DNA of 64,000 nucleotides, from the NCBI RefSeq assembly GCF_933775445.1, contig NC_065875.1:8817001-8881000 (forward strand), in the 5' to 3' direction. Position numbers and translations under genes: made by a program. The notes below the pieces were generated by a model. It was not told the origin of the DNA, did not search any database, and was given only the letters and a program-made list of their open reading frames with translations. Of this stretch, positions 35,275-48,045 are shown in pieces; the stretch's first letter is position 1, and the number at the start of each line of letters is the position of its first letter. The DNA is from Argentina anserina. Lineage: Eukaryota; Streptophyta; Magnoliopsida; Rosales; Rosaceae.

Positions 35275-37409
35275 AAAACTTTCTTCACGAAAGTTGTAGA
35301 GCTCGTTGATACTGTACGTGTACATGTCACGCGCCCTAATCAGACATCGTATGTGAAAGTTATTATCGACAGAAGTTGGTTTCCAAATTTGGAAAATGTA
35401 TAAAAGGAAGATTTGGGAAACCCTAGTTTCCAAAATTGGAAACAGTCTCTCTCTCTCTCTCCCTCCCCTCGACCCCGACCCCTTCTCAACAAAATCACAT
35501 CTGGCGATCTCGCATCTTCGGCCACCGTGGCCCTCACCGTCGGTCCCAAAGGCAACGCACGGTCTCCAGCTCCTACCATTGGACGCTACACGCCATCGCT
35601 CGCCGCATCGAAGCTCGATCGACGACTTGAAGCTTCTGCAAATCGCCGCCGTCCAAGCTCCGTCTCCAACGACGCGAGCACTCGGGGATAGCTTCTCTCC
35701 ACCTATCCTCACCCTCGGTGCCACCTTCAAACGATTTGGGGCTCGAATCGCGCCGCATTTCCTCCTCCACGAAATCAATCACCGTCGGCATCTTGGGCTC
35801 CTCCAGCGACTTCCCGGCGGTTCTAGGGTCCAATTTAGGTATGAAACCATCTTTCTCCGTGTGATCTACAATGTTGGTGTTGATTGAATTGTGATTTGTT
35901 GTTGTTCGGAGGAGGAGGAGATAGTGCCCGTGTCGCCGCATAGGGCAGCGTGTGGGAGGAATTGGTGTGGCGGAGGCACGGTATTAGGTCGTGGAAAGGG
36001 TTAGAAGAGGAGAGGAGGGAGTTTTGGGTGGTCGTGGGCAAGCCACGCGCGCGTTTTGAGGTGGTGCGTGAGCACCACGCGCACCCACTGTGGGCGGCGC
36101 GTGAGCACCACACGCCGCCACGTGCGGCGGCACGTGAACAGTATTTATGAGCAGTAAATTATAAAAGTAATTTATGAACAGTGAATAATACTTATGTGAA
36201 CAGTAATTTAGTGGGCAGTCTTTATATGAACAGTAATTACGTAAAAATCATACTTGCTGAACAGTAAACAGTGTACTGATTTGGCATCTGAAGTTTTACG
36301 TATCGTTTCTAACCACTTTATTATACAATTAGGTGACCGACAAAACGAGCGACGGAATTGCTCTCGGTGTCGTGGAAACTACACTCAGGAAAATAAGGTG
36401 AGTAAATCTCATTATGACGAGTCTACCCTTGGCGTGACTCATATTTACGTTTTATTAAAAAGATCGAACTATGACATGTATATAATATATTGGGTTGTGT
36501 ATGTGTATAAAATGGTAAATACGATACATATATATGAGTTGCTATATTATATTTTGGCACGTTCTTATTTCCAAATGAGTTTGTACTATGGCAACTATAT
36601 TTATTTTATTTGAGGAAGAGTCGCTTGGTTGTTGTGCAATAACATATGTGGATTTCTATTGTACGTGGTTTTAGCATTGAGTCTTGTTAAAACGTTTTTC
36701 TGTCTTCGTACGTGTTGGCAGTAATCGGAACCAAGCCTTGGCCGAGTGTCAGTTACAATTCAGTTAGAGCTCTAGTCTGTCTGCCAGTGTACTGCATGAG
36801 GGGTAACAAATGGGTTGCCTGGGTCTCATGAGTACGCATATTTTTGTGTGATATTGGGTAACAGATGGGTTATCCATTATCGGTCGGCGTACTGTTTGAG
36901 AGGTAACAGATGAGTACTTGGTTCTCATGAGTACTTATATTTTCAGATGTTATTGAACAACCAGATGGGCCGTCCAATGTTTTATGAGTACATTTATTTT
37001 TAAATGCCATTGGTATTTTCTTTAGTATGCGATGTGCATTATACTATTAGTTTACTCATACAAGCTGTAAAGCTTACCGGGTTTGTGTTTACAATCCCGA
37101 TGCACATATTCGATGGTGTAGGGGATAGTTCTACATGTGCGGATTATCATAATGGAGGGCTTTCTCTCAAGATTGTCGAAGTTTATTTATTCTATTTGTG
37201 GTGGGGATTGAGAGGATGTTACATTTCCATTTGTTATAATACTTGAATTATAAACTGGTTTTGTAATAATCAAATCAATTGAGTCGTACCTTGAACTCAT
37301 TTTCGATACACTGTGACTATAAGATGATTTCAATATATTTGAGATTGTTTTAGAGTTTTTCATGGCTTCAATTTCGAGTTTTATCACTCAAAATTTTGGG
37401 GTTGTGACA
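35275..37409 (+). mobile_element. Chromovirus-type LTR, copy B, 5'-truncated
   Basis: It begins abruptly at AAAACTTTCTTCACGAAAG, a point about 145 bp inside the related LTR at 51311 (same motif near 51457), directly after the end of copy A. It contains a CT tract, a GC-rich block, the CAGTTAGAGCTCTAG module (36761) and ends TTTTGGGGTTGTGACA. Open frames in 35396-35887 are by-products of GC-rich LTR sequence. Confidence 0.75.
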
Positions 37410-37410
37410 G

Positions 37411-37423
37411 TTGGTATCAGAGC
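37411..37423 (+). promoter_or_regulatory. Primer-binding site, tRNA-Met type
   Basis: TTGGTATCAGAGC lies one base after the LTR end and matches the initiator tRNA-Met PBS used by Tekay/Del and related chromoviruses. It marks LTR copy B as a 5' LTR. Confidence 0.85.
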
Positions 37424-37699
37424 ATCGGTTGCGTATTTGGTGATCTATCAATATCATCCAGGAGCGATGGTCGAACTGCAGCGGACCCCCATCATATGCT
37501 CTTCGGTATTGATATGTCGCTGGGTACGCAAGAGTGTTAGGAGCCACACCTTAAGGTTTGGTCCTAAAATACAAGTGTTGTGATAATACTTCGATGATTC
37601 ATCTTCTCTCTGGATATCTTGGTTAATATATGTTGGATCTATTTTATTCGGGTTCAAGATTTTACATGTATTGACTAAGTGTTTAAATGTTTCAAGGTG

Positions 37700-37997
37700 A
37701 TGAATTTAGAGAAGGGCCATGCACAAGGCCAAGGACGGGCAAGAGGCCAAGGCCGAGCGAGGGGTGGAGGCCGAGTCCACAATGTGGAGAACCTCTATGA
37801 GGATGTGGCACCACAAGTTGAGCAGGTTGACCCTGAGGCTGTCATTAGAGACGAGGGTCGTGTGCTAAAGTTGATCAAGGACATCAGTAGTCTGTCAGCA
37901 CCATTATTTCATGGAGGCCTGGATCATATGGTGGCGGATCATTAGATTGAGAGTATGAAAACCTACTTTGAGATGGTGATGTGCTCGGGGTCGTGAC
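37700..37997 (+). pseudogene. Chromovirus gag stub
   Basis: From ATG 37700 the frame reads a Gly/Arg-rich start (GQGRARGQGRARGGG), then LFHGGLDHMVAD and, past an in-frame TAG at 37943, IESMKTYFEMVMCS. This is the N-terminus of a Tekay/Del-type Gag, where the stop position is normally Trp. Homology ends at about 37985, where CGGGGTCGTGACA resembles the last bases of an LTR, as if an internal deletion joined gag to the 3' LTR end. Confidence 0.7.
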
Positions 37998-38254
37998 AAA
38001 GTAGTCGCTTAGGCGACGAGAAAAGTCACTTAGAGGAAAAACGCTATATTGTCGTTTAAGAGCTACTAAGGCGACAATGTTTTTTGGTTTTGTCATCTAA
38101 GTCATTTATTCTGATAGTGATATATATATATATATATGTAAAATATATATTGTATTCTAGATGCATGTGCTTAGTCATTAGTCATTATAGTTTATCAATA
38201 CTGCAATAGGTTGTGCATCCTACATAGAAAGTTTGGTAGATGTATTCTTGTAGT

Positions 38255-38806
38255 CAGGGCCGTCCCATGACCAAACGAGACCTAAGGTAAAAATTAAGAT
38301 AGGCTATTACAAAAAAAGACTTTTTTTATTTCACATTTCTTACAAAGCAATATGTATTAAATGTTACATAGAGGATGAATAAACTACACTATGTAATAGC
38401 ATTAATAACATATAAGAAGCTTATATAAAAGACATGTTAAAACAATTTTATGAGAACAATACAATATCCACAAAATTTAAAACTCGAGGCCTCAATAGCT
38501 TGTACGAATATGAATTTGGAACCGATGTTGCCGTTTGGATTGAGTTTAGAGTAATGTTTCATTCCCAAATTGGTGAAAGATTGAGAAAACTATTGAGGCT
38601 ATTTATTTATAATCCTAGATTGAAAAAAAATAAAAGATTATGGATAGAATATGACTTTTTGTTCTCGTCTATTTATGATTCTTTTCTTTTGTATCATAAA
38701 AGTTTTTTTTAATGTATATATATGAGATACGTAGAGAGAAGAGACCTTCTAATTAATTATGGCCTAAGTCTTGTGCCTTGTTTGCCTTGCCCTTAGGCCG
38801 GCCCTG
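38255..38806. mobile_element. Non-autonomous hAT-type element
   Basis: A 552-bp element with ends CAGGGCCGTCCC... and ...GGCCGGCCCTG, flanked by CTTGTAGT (38247-38254) and CTTGTAGC (38807-38814), an 8-bp duplication with one change. CAGGG-type ends and 8-bp duplications are typical of hAT. The interior is AT-rich; a 92-codon frame inside has no recognisable product. Confidence 0.85.
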
Positions 38807-38814
38807 CTTGTAGC

Positions 38815-39778
38815 CCTCTATACAAAAAGGCTATTATGAATCAATTAAATATGTTATATTTCTCTACTATATGCCATCTAATTACGTTTTCCTAAAGCAT
38901 GCATTGCTTGAACCTCTACGGCTAAGAAAAGTAAAACATTTTTCCCCTTCTCCCTCGATCTCTTGCTAGTTAGCGAACCACTGATCCATGTAGCCCCGGT
39001 TTCCTCTCTATATATCTTATAGGTGCTGCACTGAAATCGGTCGCTCCAACCAGTTTTTGATCACGTTGCAAAGCATTGTATCGATCATCTCTAAATATTG
39101 TGTAGCCCGTTACAACTCCGTCGACCAGCAACAGAGTAGCCTCCCCGCTGCGGCGCTGCCTCTAATGTGTCGTTGCTCCGCGGAAACCAAAACCTCGATT
39201 CATGTATAAAAGTAAAGGACATTGCATGTGAACTCATTTCATTAGGGAATTTGCCTTTATATAGGAGGAGAGTTACACGATTATTTTGATATTTTACTGT
39301 GTTAGATAAGATTTAACTGAAAAATGCTTGCATTGCATGTGAAAATACTCTTGTGAATGCATATGAGTCATCAACTCAACACTACAATACCAGATATCAC
39401 AAGACTTGAGACTCAAGTTAACCAAAACAAGTCGAAAACTTTATTGATAATATTGAAATGATTACATACCCGGAGGAAGGGATGAATAGTTTATTATTAA
39501 TAGAAAAAATGATAAAGAACTTATTCTCCTTTACATTGTAGAAGAAATCAAATTATGTTAACCAAATAATGATTAGCTTACGCTTTGACATATGATGATG
39601 ATCAATAGTGAAATTTCACTCCCTCCAAAAGAATTTGCTCTCTTCTCCATCATTGCTCGATCTAGCCATGCGTGATCTCGAACATGGATGGACCTTTCCA
39701 TGCGTATTCACAAAAAAACAAAATGAAACCCAGTTACTTTAATAAAATCCTATATAGCTAGCTAGCTCTTCGATCAGT
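38815..39778. other. Intergenic, 3' side of the WRI-type gene
   Basis: No gene or clear repeat recognised. The 3' UTR of the - strand AP2 gene should lie in about 39500-39778. Confidence 0.4.
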
Positions 39779-40978
39779 TTAGACGATGAAATCGCATTGA
39801 AACATGGACGGGATGAATGAGTTGAGCTCATTGAACATAGCATCATCTCCATCTCCATAGCTAGTAGAATCCTGGCAATCAAAGTAAGTTTGTATGTCGT
39901 CCGGAAACGTGCATTGCGGCAGTTCCGGCATGGAAGACGATGTCATCATCACGGATGAGTCAGTGGCCGTTGTCATCTCCATCATCTCCTTGAACTTTGA
40001 TGACTGAAGCAGGAGCCCTAGGGCTGACGTAGCAGTGGTCGGTCGAGGCAGCTGGGTCATCATGGTTTCTTCAGGAGGACTGTAAGCGAGGTTGTGGAAG
40101 AAACCTATACTAGTTTGGTCTTGATCGTTAGGGTTTTGGGTTCTTACATCTCCAACCAATTTAGCTTCAATGATAGGGTTAGTTGCTTGGCCAATAATGT
40201 CATTGTTAGGACCATTTGGTTTTAACCATTTAATGTAACGGCTGAGATCGAAGTTGGTAACAGCATTGAGACCACGATACTCTATAGCTGCCATGTCATA
40301 TGCTGTAGCAGCCTCTTCCTGGGTAGCTGCAAATAATTAAAGAGACTATTAAGGTTTTAAACATGCATGATTCAATAAGTCTCTTCGATCATGAGTTGTT
40401 TTGACAATATCAAAAGTTCAAAACAGCTCACTCCAATGGCAAAAGTATGGAGAAGGGTTTTAAATATTTGTTAATCAACCTCAGTATTTAGCTAGCTTAC
40501 AGACGTGGGGATATTTCCAGGCTTGAGTTGTTATTTTCTTCTTCTTTTTTTTCATGTGATTTTGAGTTGTTAATAAGAATTAGGTGTTCTTGTTCTTTAT
40601 CGATTTGCAATTTAAGATTTTTGTTTGTGTGGAAACATACCATATGTTCCGAGATAGAGATACTTGTTTCCAAAGACCCGGCCAATTCGAGCTTCCCATC
40701 TTCCGTTGTGATGATGTCTGCTTATTAAAGAATAAAACAAATTACAAACTGAAATTTTCAGCGTATTATACATAAGCACCTATTTAAATTATTTGTCTTT
40801 ATGGATCATATCAAGCGATTGAGCTAAAGCTCAGATTGGTTTAGAAGAAACATACACATACAACCAAGAGAAAATATTTTGGATTCCGGAAAATGATCGG
40901 CTGCATTTTGTCACTTTGAATGTATTTTCCGCAGTTTAATAGAATTCTTCCTAGCTTCAATCCTTTCGTTATGAACGG

Positions 40979-41014
<36 letters not shown>

Positions 41015-42222
41015 GTGATAATATGACATCTTGGCAAGAAGAAAACTACCTTGCAACACCTCTATATTTAGAAACTCCACGAGAAAATCCACTGCTCTTC
41101 CTGCAAATTCATTACTACGATTAGAGTTATCTCCTGTTATAGTCTTATACTCTCTTAATCTGTCGCTCTTATATAAGTGAAGAAACTCACCTTCTCAATG
41201 ATCCAATATATTCCTCTCTGGATTGGCCTTCCATATCAATAATTTCTTTTTGATATGTGGCTAACTACAATCATAATATCAGATAAATAAAGTTCAGAGC
41301 TAGTTTCCCTCAGCACGTAATTTCTATTTGTTCCTACATATTACAAAAAACGTACGTGATCGAAACTAATTATCCAGAAACAAATTTACCGGAAAGTTAA
41401 GAATTGTATCTTGACCCCAGTACTTGAGCGCTGCCAAGTCATAAGCATGTGCTGCAGCTTCTTCATCATCATATGCTCCTGTACGTAAAATCAGCACGCG
41501 TAAGTACCAAAAGCTTTAGTATGGGCGTCAACAAAAATGTATGTGGATATCTCTCTTTAATTATATAGATTAATTTGTAGAGAATAGAACTCACCAAGGT
41601 ATACTGCAGTTGTGTAACATTCCAAAGAATAAACCAGCAGCGGCAGAATGCATGCCAAGAAGGAAATAAATATCATTAAGAAACATATCGATTATTGTGA
41701 TTAATGATGCAATCAGAAACTCACAAGAAGTATAGAACTATTGCATGGAGCTTATTGTTAATTACGATAATGAGATTGCTAACCTTGACGGCCTTTCTTG
41801 TTTTGTGATTCATTCCAGCAATTCTTGTCCCACAGATGAGCCTCATATCGGCCAGTCCATCGGTGCCTGAACAAGTAACCGCAGAGAAAACCCCTTTTAG
41901 CGAGGAATGAACTAGAAAATTAAAGAAAAAACGAGCCCAGAAACTTCAAAATGATCAAAGGGAACTAGATAACAAGAACCGGTATATATATCTTTATGCA
42001 TCATAATATGTACGTATGAATGATCGACCTGGTGACGCCTCGATAAATGGAGCTGCGTTGAGGTGGGGAGTCCCTCGGCACACTTCTTCTCGTTCGTTTC
42101 ACCTTCGTGACTGCAGTTTTATTAACTGCATTTGCATTATTTGCAACAGCAGCAGCAGCAGTAGTAGTATTAGTATTGATATTTGCATTGGTTTTCTGGT
42201 TCTGATGTGATAACTTGGCCAT
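39779..42222 (-). CDS. AP2-like transcription factor, WRINKLED WRI3/WRI4 type (double AP2)
   Basis: Eight exons, in gene order: 42222-42029, 41866-41784, 41603-41595, 41478-41390, 41264-41191, 41100-41050, 40717-40641, 40326-39779. Phases agree and give 374 residues. The first AP2 domain (about 58-125) runs from SSIYRGVTR and [13 protein letters not shown] to [24 protein letters not shown]. The linker is EEYIGSLRR. The second AP2 (about 158-218) has [20 protein letters not shown] and [20 protein letters not shown]. The C-terminus has [15 protein letters not shown] and FPDDIQTYF, then an acidic tail. MAKLS at 42222 matches the start of WRI4-like proteins, so I prefer it to the upstream in-frame ATG at 42291. 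WRI factors are nuclear and activate fatty-acid and cutin-related genes; the target here is inference. Confidence 0.92.
41595..41603 (-). other. 9-nt microexon (Val-Tyr-Leu) of the AP2 gene
   Basis: The 9-base exon TATACCTTG is flanked by CTGCAG and GTGAGT on the - strand. With the borrowed phase base it reads Val-Tyr-Leu between KKGRQ and GAYDD in the first AP2 domain. Both reading frame and domain alignment need it. The same 9-nt exon is known from Arabidopsis WRI1. Confidence 0.9.
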
Positions 42223-42316
42223 TTTTTGAGAGCTAGCAAGATGAAGAATTTGTTTGAGGACAAATTGAGAGAGATGAAGGAGATCGATCAATGACTGAGT
42301 CCTCCAGCTTAGGAGG

Positions 42317-42324
42317 TTTATAAA
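42317..42324 (-). promoter_or_regulatory. Probable TATA box of the AP2 gene
   Basis: TTTATAAA about 95 bp upstream of ATG 42222 on the - strand. The alternative ATG at 42291 would leave only about 25 bp from this box, another reason to favour 42222. Confidence 0.5.
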
Positions 42325-42329
42325 GGAAG

Positions 42330-43270
42330 CACGTACGTACGTAGAGGAGGAAACGATTAACTAATCAATTAAGAAACAAATTTAATTAATTTATGCATGC
42401 TATTTGGGTAGTGTGAGCTGCCAATTTATGAGATTGCCGGCTGGGGAGGTTGTTCGTTTATGGCCGTCTGTAACCGGCACCATCTGGTATATATCTTCTG
42501 CCTCGTCTCACACCTAACCTTTGCGTGATGTGCTATTGCCATCAATGTAGTAAAATCTAAAACAATAGAGCCAAACTTGTCTTAATCTATGAGGATATCT
42601 TCTCTCTCCGAGCTTAATGATACATTATATATATGCAAAATACAGTTAATACACACGTACACAACAATTTATTAAGAGTTTAAATAAATTCTTTGAAAGG
42701 AAATATAAACATTTATATAGGAGAAAGTTTCACAATGAGGATGTCCTCATCTACGAAACCATGCGCTACCTCAAGTCCTTGGGGCTTATCTACAATGTAG
42801 TTTATTAGATTAATAATCAGAATCGTCCATGGTTTTGTAATTTTCAAACTGTAAAAAGAAAACCTGCAGTACGTGCGTTCATGTATCGTAAAAACATACA
42901 GGAATGACCGTATTGTTCATTCTTTATCCAATGATAATGAAGAGCTAGCTAGAACAATATTACAAAAAAAAAAGATGCATTACCAATATTGTTGTAGGCA
43001 CATATCCCCCTTCAATGTGAATAAACAACCTCTTTCTTTAATTGACCGTACGTAGCATTCCTTGAAAAAAAAATTGTAATTAAGTGGTAAAGATGTAAAT
43101 ATCATAATTAAAACATTTTTATTAGATGGAGAACTTATTTATCAAATTAAAAACATATTTAAAATATTAAGTATGTGTATATATCTTTCAGTTTAATATT
43201 ATTTTTATCATTTTCATAATAGAAACATCTTAAAATGGTAAAATAGTTCATAATCTTGTAAATAATGTAG
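42330..43270. other. Upstream region of the AP2 gene
   Basis: It contains a short ACGTACGTACGTA palindromic run (near 42332) and AT-rich DNA. No gene or repeat recognised. Confidence 0.35.
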
Positions 43271-44040
43271 TTTTAGAAGTAACTACTACACTTAGAACGA
43301 CTGTTAATGTCTTGGCATCAATAGTTGTGCATTGTAGTAAATCGGACAATTATTTTAGTAATCTAACATTAATGATAAAAAATAAAATATTTATCACATA
43401 CCTTAGTTCATTGAAGTAATTAATAAAATCAGAACACAATTACCGTTTTAATATTAATTGTTGTGTTTGTTAAGAAGCTTAGTTATTAAAGTAATAATTT
43501 CATTAATGATAAAAAATATATAAAATTTCCGTTGTCACAAAAATTTGTCGGCGCACTTGTAAAACTGTCCCAAGAGTAGTAAATTTGTTATAGGTGGAGT
43601 ATATAGCACAATTTCAACAACATTTACCATTTTAACATTGATAGTTGTGGTTTTGGTAAATTGTGTAGTCACTAAAATATATATTTTTTATTAATGACAA
43701 AAACATATAAATTTATAACTCTCATAACAAAATAATTGTCACACTTGAAAAGTTGTTCTTAAACTAGTAAATTAGTTATACTTTGAGTATATACATTATT
43801 TTCAACAAAACTTTCAGCTTTAATATCAATTTTTATGGTTGTTGTAAAGTGCATAGTTACTAAAATAATCATTTTATAAATAATAAACATAAAAAGAAAA
43901 ATATTTTACTGATAATAAATTTGTTGTCACACTTGTTACACCGTTAAAAAGCTAGTAAATTGATCATAGGTATATTAGATAGCACAAATAGAATAAATAT
44001 TACACTTTAATTCTTGTCGTTTGCGGTAAATTACATCGAT
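43270..44040. repeat. Diverged tandem repeat, about four 188-bp units
   Basis: The block CACTTG-AAA-CTGT/TTGTT-AGTAAATT-GTTATA recurs with a spacing of 188 bp (CACTTG at 43554, 43742 and 43930). Each is preceded by ATTAATGA(T/C)AAAAA and followed by TTAATAT(C/T)AATTGTTGTG-like text. An older, weaker unit precedes them from about 43270. Units are roughly 70-80% alike by eye and AT-rich. Confidence 0.7.
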
Positions 44041-44600
44041 TATGTAACACTATGAACTTAGATTTATTGATCAATTGGATTGTAAAAAGGTAAATTTACT
44101 CTTTTATATTATCGAGCGGACCAAGAGTCTTAGTGTACAACTCCAAATGAAGTTCTTACGAGAAAGTTGTGGTCTATCAAAATTTTAGTATATTGTCAGA
44201 GAGATTTGGGTACAAAATTGTGCCTTATCAAAATTAGAACCCTAGGGTTTGTGTTCTACGTAAACGAATAAGTACAGTTTAGAGTCAAATAAAGGTTTGC
44301 CTTTGGTGGTTCAAGTCAGAATACGCTCACATTTTTTATGCGATCAAGTAATTTAAAATCAATATATCATCGATCTTCATAGCACATTTGACTTCTCAGC
44401 GATATAGAGCCGGAAAGTGAAAATATAGTGAAGGAGATCAGACAATAGGCTAGGTGTGTGAGTACGTCTAATGATATACTAAATATCATGGTAAAGTGAT
44501 TTCGTGATCACCGTCGTAAGTTGATGTAGCTAGCATGTACATTGATATAGTTGTTATCAACATAATCGTGTTCACCTACCAAACCCGATGATCTTTGTCC
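44041..44600. other. Intergenic, no feature recognised
   Basis: Mixed-composition DNA up to the copia LTR. The last five bases (TGTCC) are the probable target duplication of that element. Confidence 0.3.
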
Positions 44601-44816
44601 TGTTTGATGAGGAACAAAACGAGAATAATAATAACGTAATGGAACATAACATCTCTCTTTATTGATGATAATGTGGCCTATATATAGGCATTACATAACT
44701 TAAATCCCGTAGAATTCGGAGTCCTAATCTATTACGGAGATGCAAATCCATCTCTAACAGGAAACCTAATAAGGCTAAGACACACACAATGGTAGAATAA
44801 TAATTATCCTGGAACA
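44601..44816 (-). repeat. Copia 3' LTR
   Basis: A 216-bp terminal repeat; a CTATATATAG segment and terminal TG..CA match the copy at 50585-50801. Confidence 0.85.
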
Positions 44817-46679
44817 CTCCCCTTGTGTCGCATGCCTAGGTTGCATGGTGCACACATCGTTGCCTCGGTAAAAACATTGTCAAGCAAAATAAAAACCTCT
44901 TGGGTAAAAACAAAACCTTGATCGAAGGGAAAAAGAGCACAACACACCGTCTACATTTGATAGCATCATATGAGGTAGACTCCCCCTGAAGTCTACGAAA
45001 CAACTACCCCTGATTAGTGCCATAATCATGGAGTACAAAGAACAAATATACAACGTTCATTACATGCTTCTCAAACGTAGTCTTGGGCTAATGATTAATC
45101 ATTAATCTAGCCACACATCCTTAGACCATACATGCTATACTTAGCCAAACTTAGATCTTAGGAAATAAGATTGCATAACAACTCAAAACAAGAGTTTGCA
45201 ATGAAAATCAGATTCTCGGGTAGAATGACATTCACTCACTTAAACGGCCATAACTTCTTCGCTAAAATAGGTATTAGTGAACCTTAAAATGTTATGGAAA
45301 GTAGACACCCGTGGCTTTCTAATGACATAAAGTTCACAATCTAATTCGATCAGAGCAGTTCACAGTGCTCTGTCGAAGTTGACTGACTTGCAAATTTTCG
45401 GACAGGACTGTCCTACTTTTCTAAAACGGTCATAACTCACTCAATACGATAGCTATGAACAAATGGTTGGTGGCCCTGGAATTAGACACATAGACCTTTC
45501 CATTGGTACTAAATTCACTATATTTCATTGAGCAAGCTGTCATGTAGGTCTCGTTGAAGTTGACCTACGAAACTTGACAGATTCTGATTTGTCACATTTA
45601 ATGTGTCTTTCGCAAATAAATGGGGGAATGGACCAATGAAGGACTGATTTTGGTCTGAGACGGAACCGTACGCATCCTTTAAGCTACCAGTGTCCACTGC
45701 TACACGAAGGCGTATGTTGATGTTGCTGGAGCTGCTGGCGGAGTTGGTGTGGATATGATTTGTGTTGGTTCACTAAGTGTAGAACGAAATACATTTCAAG
45801 GGAGTAATGCAAGTCCAATGACGATGTATAAGCGCATGGTTGATCACATCATGATGAAAGCAATAGTGTCCCAACAACACTAACACGTATGAATGTATAA
45901 CTCATTGAAACTCTTCATCATCTATACTTAGACGGAATCGAGAATCAAAAATTAGCTTTCATATGAACACATATGGATATGCGTTCTTGCAATCGATTGT
46001 CCTACGTTCTCTCGAATATCGCAATCTGATTACATAAGCTCTCTGTGGTCTGGAGGCATTTAATCAAGCAATTAAGGTCTTTCGGACACTTTCATATATG
46101 TGTCAAGATCCCTTTACAAATATTCTATGACCACTATCATATGCTGCAAATAAATTTTCCAAAGACACTACTACTGATCAAGTAGGGGAAATCAATTATG
46201 TTCATAACGAGAGAATATAACTCATCGTACTCAATACTAGAATAATGAGACAATCTTTGCGCCATAAGTCCTGCAAATATTGCATGACTTCATATTTCTC
46301 ATTACACTAACAAACAATGACTAACATAACAAATCTAGTTCAGCCTGTATTGATTCTTTCCACTTCGGTCAAGTTGCTCATTGTTGATATTTTACAACGG
46401 AATAAGAGCATAAGCGAATACATCATCAATCATGGGAGATCAATCCATTAAACACACGTGCGCGCTGTAGACGATCAATTTGTGAGATTTCTATTCTTCT
46501 TTAACATCAACAAAAGGAGTTTGTAGCGTCCCACAGAAACTTAGTTGATACACATGTTTAGAGAATATCTCCTGATGATGGGCGAAATACTTGTGCCTAC
46601 GCCCCTCGCTTCTTTCTGGTTTTGATTCTAGAGAATAATGCTCTCCCCCTCATTTAGGTAGGAGCCAACACCGAAACTA

Positions 46680-48045
46680 TGACCCTTACTAGTCCATCTT
46701 TGCGTTTGCCACCCTTGTTTTGTGGTGCAATACCACGGGCACCGATAACACCACAGCGTACGATGGTGCCATCGTCGGCTTCCTTCCCACTGTCAGGGAT
46801 GATGCCAACCGTGCTAGGACCAGGTCATATGAAATTCTCCCATATACTGAGAGTCCAACCTTACCGGCACATCACATCATTTATGTGCGATCTCGTCACT
46901 TTCGCAATATCGATAAAATCATTGAGCATCGAATCTTTGACTTTCTGGAGGTTGATAATGTGTTGCACTTATTGCTTACTCAGAGCAGTGCAGGATCTTA
47001 ATGAGATATAGTGCCATACCACGTCAATTCCTGGCGTTAAAACCGGAATGAGAGCATTCCATATCTCCTCCTGACGATGGGAAGTATGTCTCATCAAAGT
47101 AACAGTCTACTAATATCGCAGGATAGAGATCTACGGTTGTAGATTGGGAATAGGGAACAAGTGTTGGTGATTCATAAATCATAACCAACCAAAATACTTA
47201 ATTGTTTCAAGTAGACCTATTGAGATTACTACAATAGAGGCACATAAACAACTTAACCAAATAGGTGTTAGTGAAAAGAATATTGGGACTGTATCCAGTG
47301 ACCATCTAGTAAGCACTAAACGCTTGGCAAGTTGTGGGTCTGAAACGAATGAGTGTCGTTGTATGCAACATCATTACATATCTCCATGCAAAAATCGGCA
47401 GGCTAATACCCATAACCAAGTCCGAGCTATGCTAGATCGTGCAGTGAATGAACATGAGGAATAATATGTTCAACGACGATCCCAGTAGATATGCAAAACA
47501 AAATTATCAAAGTTGTGGAGGTGAACTCTCCAACGGTATCCAATCAAATAGATTTGAGAGGATGGGAAGGGTGGTGAGCCCTTAGGATGATGATCATAGC
47601 TAAAAACTTTAGCAAATGCAGCGCTCAATGTGGAAAGTAAAGCGACGTGTGACCAACACGTCGATGCTCTTAACCTATACCATAAAAATACCAAAAAAAT
47701 GTCCGTATTCAGTTGGATAGAGTCCACTAATGTCATCTTAAATACTTTATAAGAATGGAATGTTCTCAGTTAGAGCCTGAGCAAATAAGGACTTCCTTGA
47801 AATCTATCAAGAGAACAAGCTTTGCAAGATGAGCGATGAGCATCAGAGATTGCCATGAAGGCATTAGAAAATACGGAAGGCATCACAAACTCCTGTGAAG
47901 GAGGGGATTCCGCCACCGACTGCCTATATGCCATGGAGCCACCGAAAGAGGTAGGCTCGGCCTCACTGTGCATGACACGGATATGCACGGCCTCACCGTG
48001 TGGAGTACGGCTGAGGTAGTCCTCCAATCGCTTCGTGAACATGAA
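46680..48045 (-). pseudogene. Copia pol remnants
   Basis: On the - strand, reading 48042 downward, fragments resemble copia: a Cys-rich zinc-binding piece near 47850-47800 (HRSSCKACSL, before integrase); an integrase C-terminal block near 47210-47040 (VGYDL, a DET-type run and a WNALS-like end, with several stops); and the integrase-RT linker at 47000-46640 (IDIAKVTRSHIND and a KRKDG-type basic end). Most of integrase and RT is beyond recognition. This is inference from short motifs in decayed sequence. Confidence 0.5.

Noticed and set aside
35396..35887. Overlapping frames on both strands in GC-rich DNA
   Set aside because: They lie inside chromovirus LTR B, have biased composition, and no domain is seen.
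38434..38712. 92-codon frame
   Set aside because: It lies within a 552-bp non-autonomous hAT-type element, has no transposase motif, and is of AT-rich chance composition.
40985..41012. (AT)n run in AP2 intron 6
   Set aside because: A plain microsatellite; nothing further to infer.
42223..42291. Upstream in-frame ATG (42291) as start of the AP2 protein
   Set aside because: It is too close to the TATA box, and the MAKLS start at 42222 matches the family.
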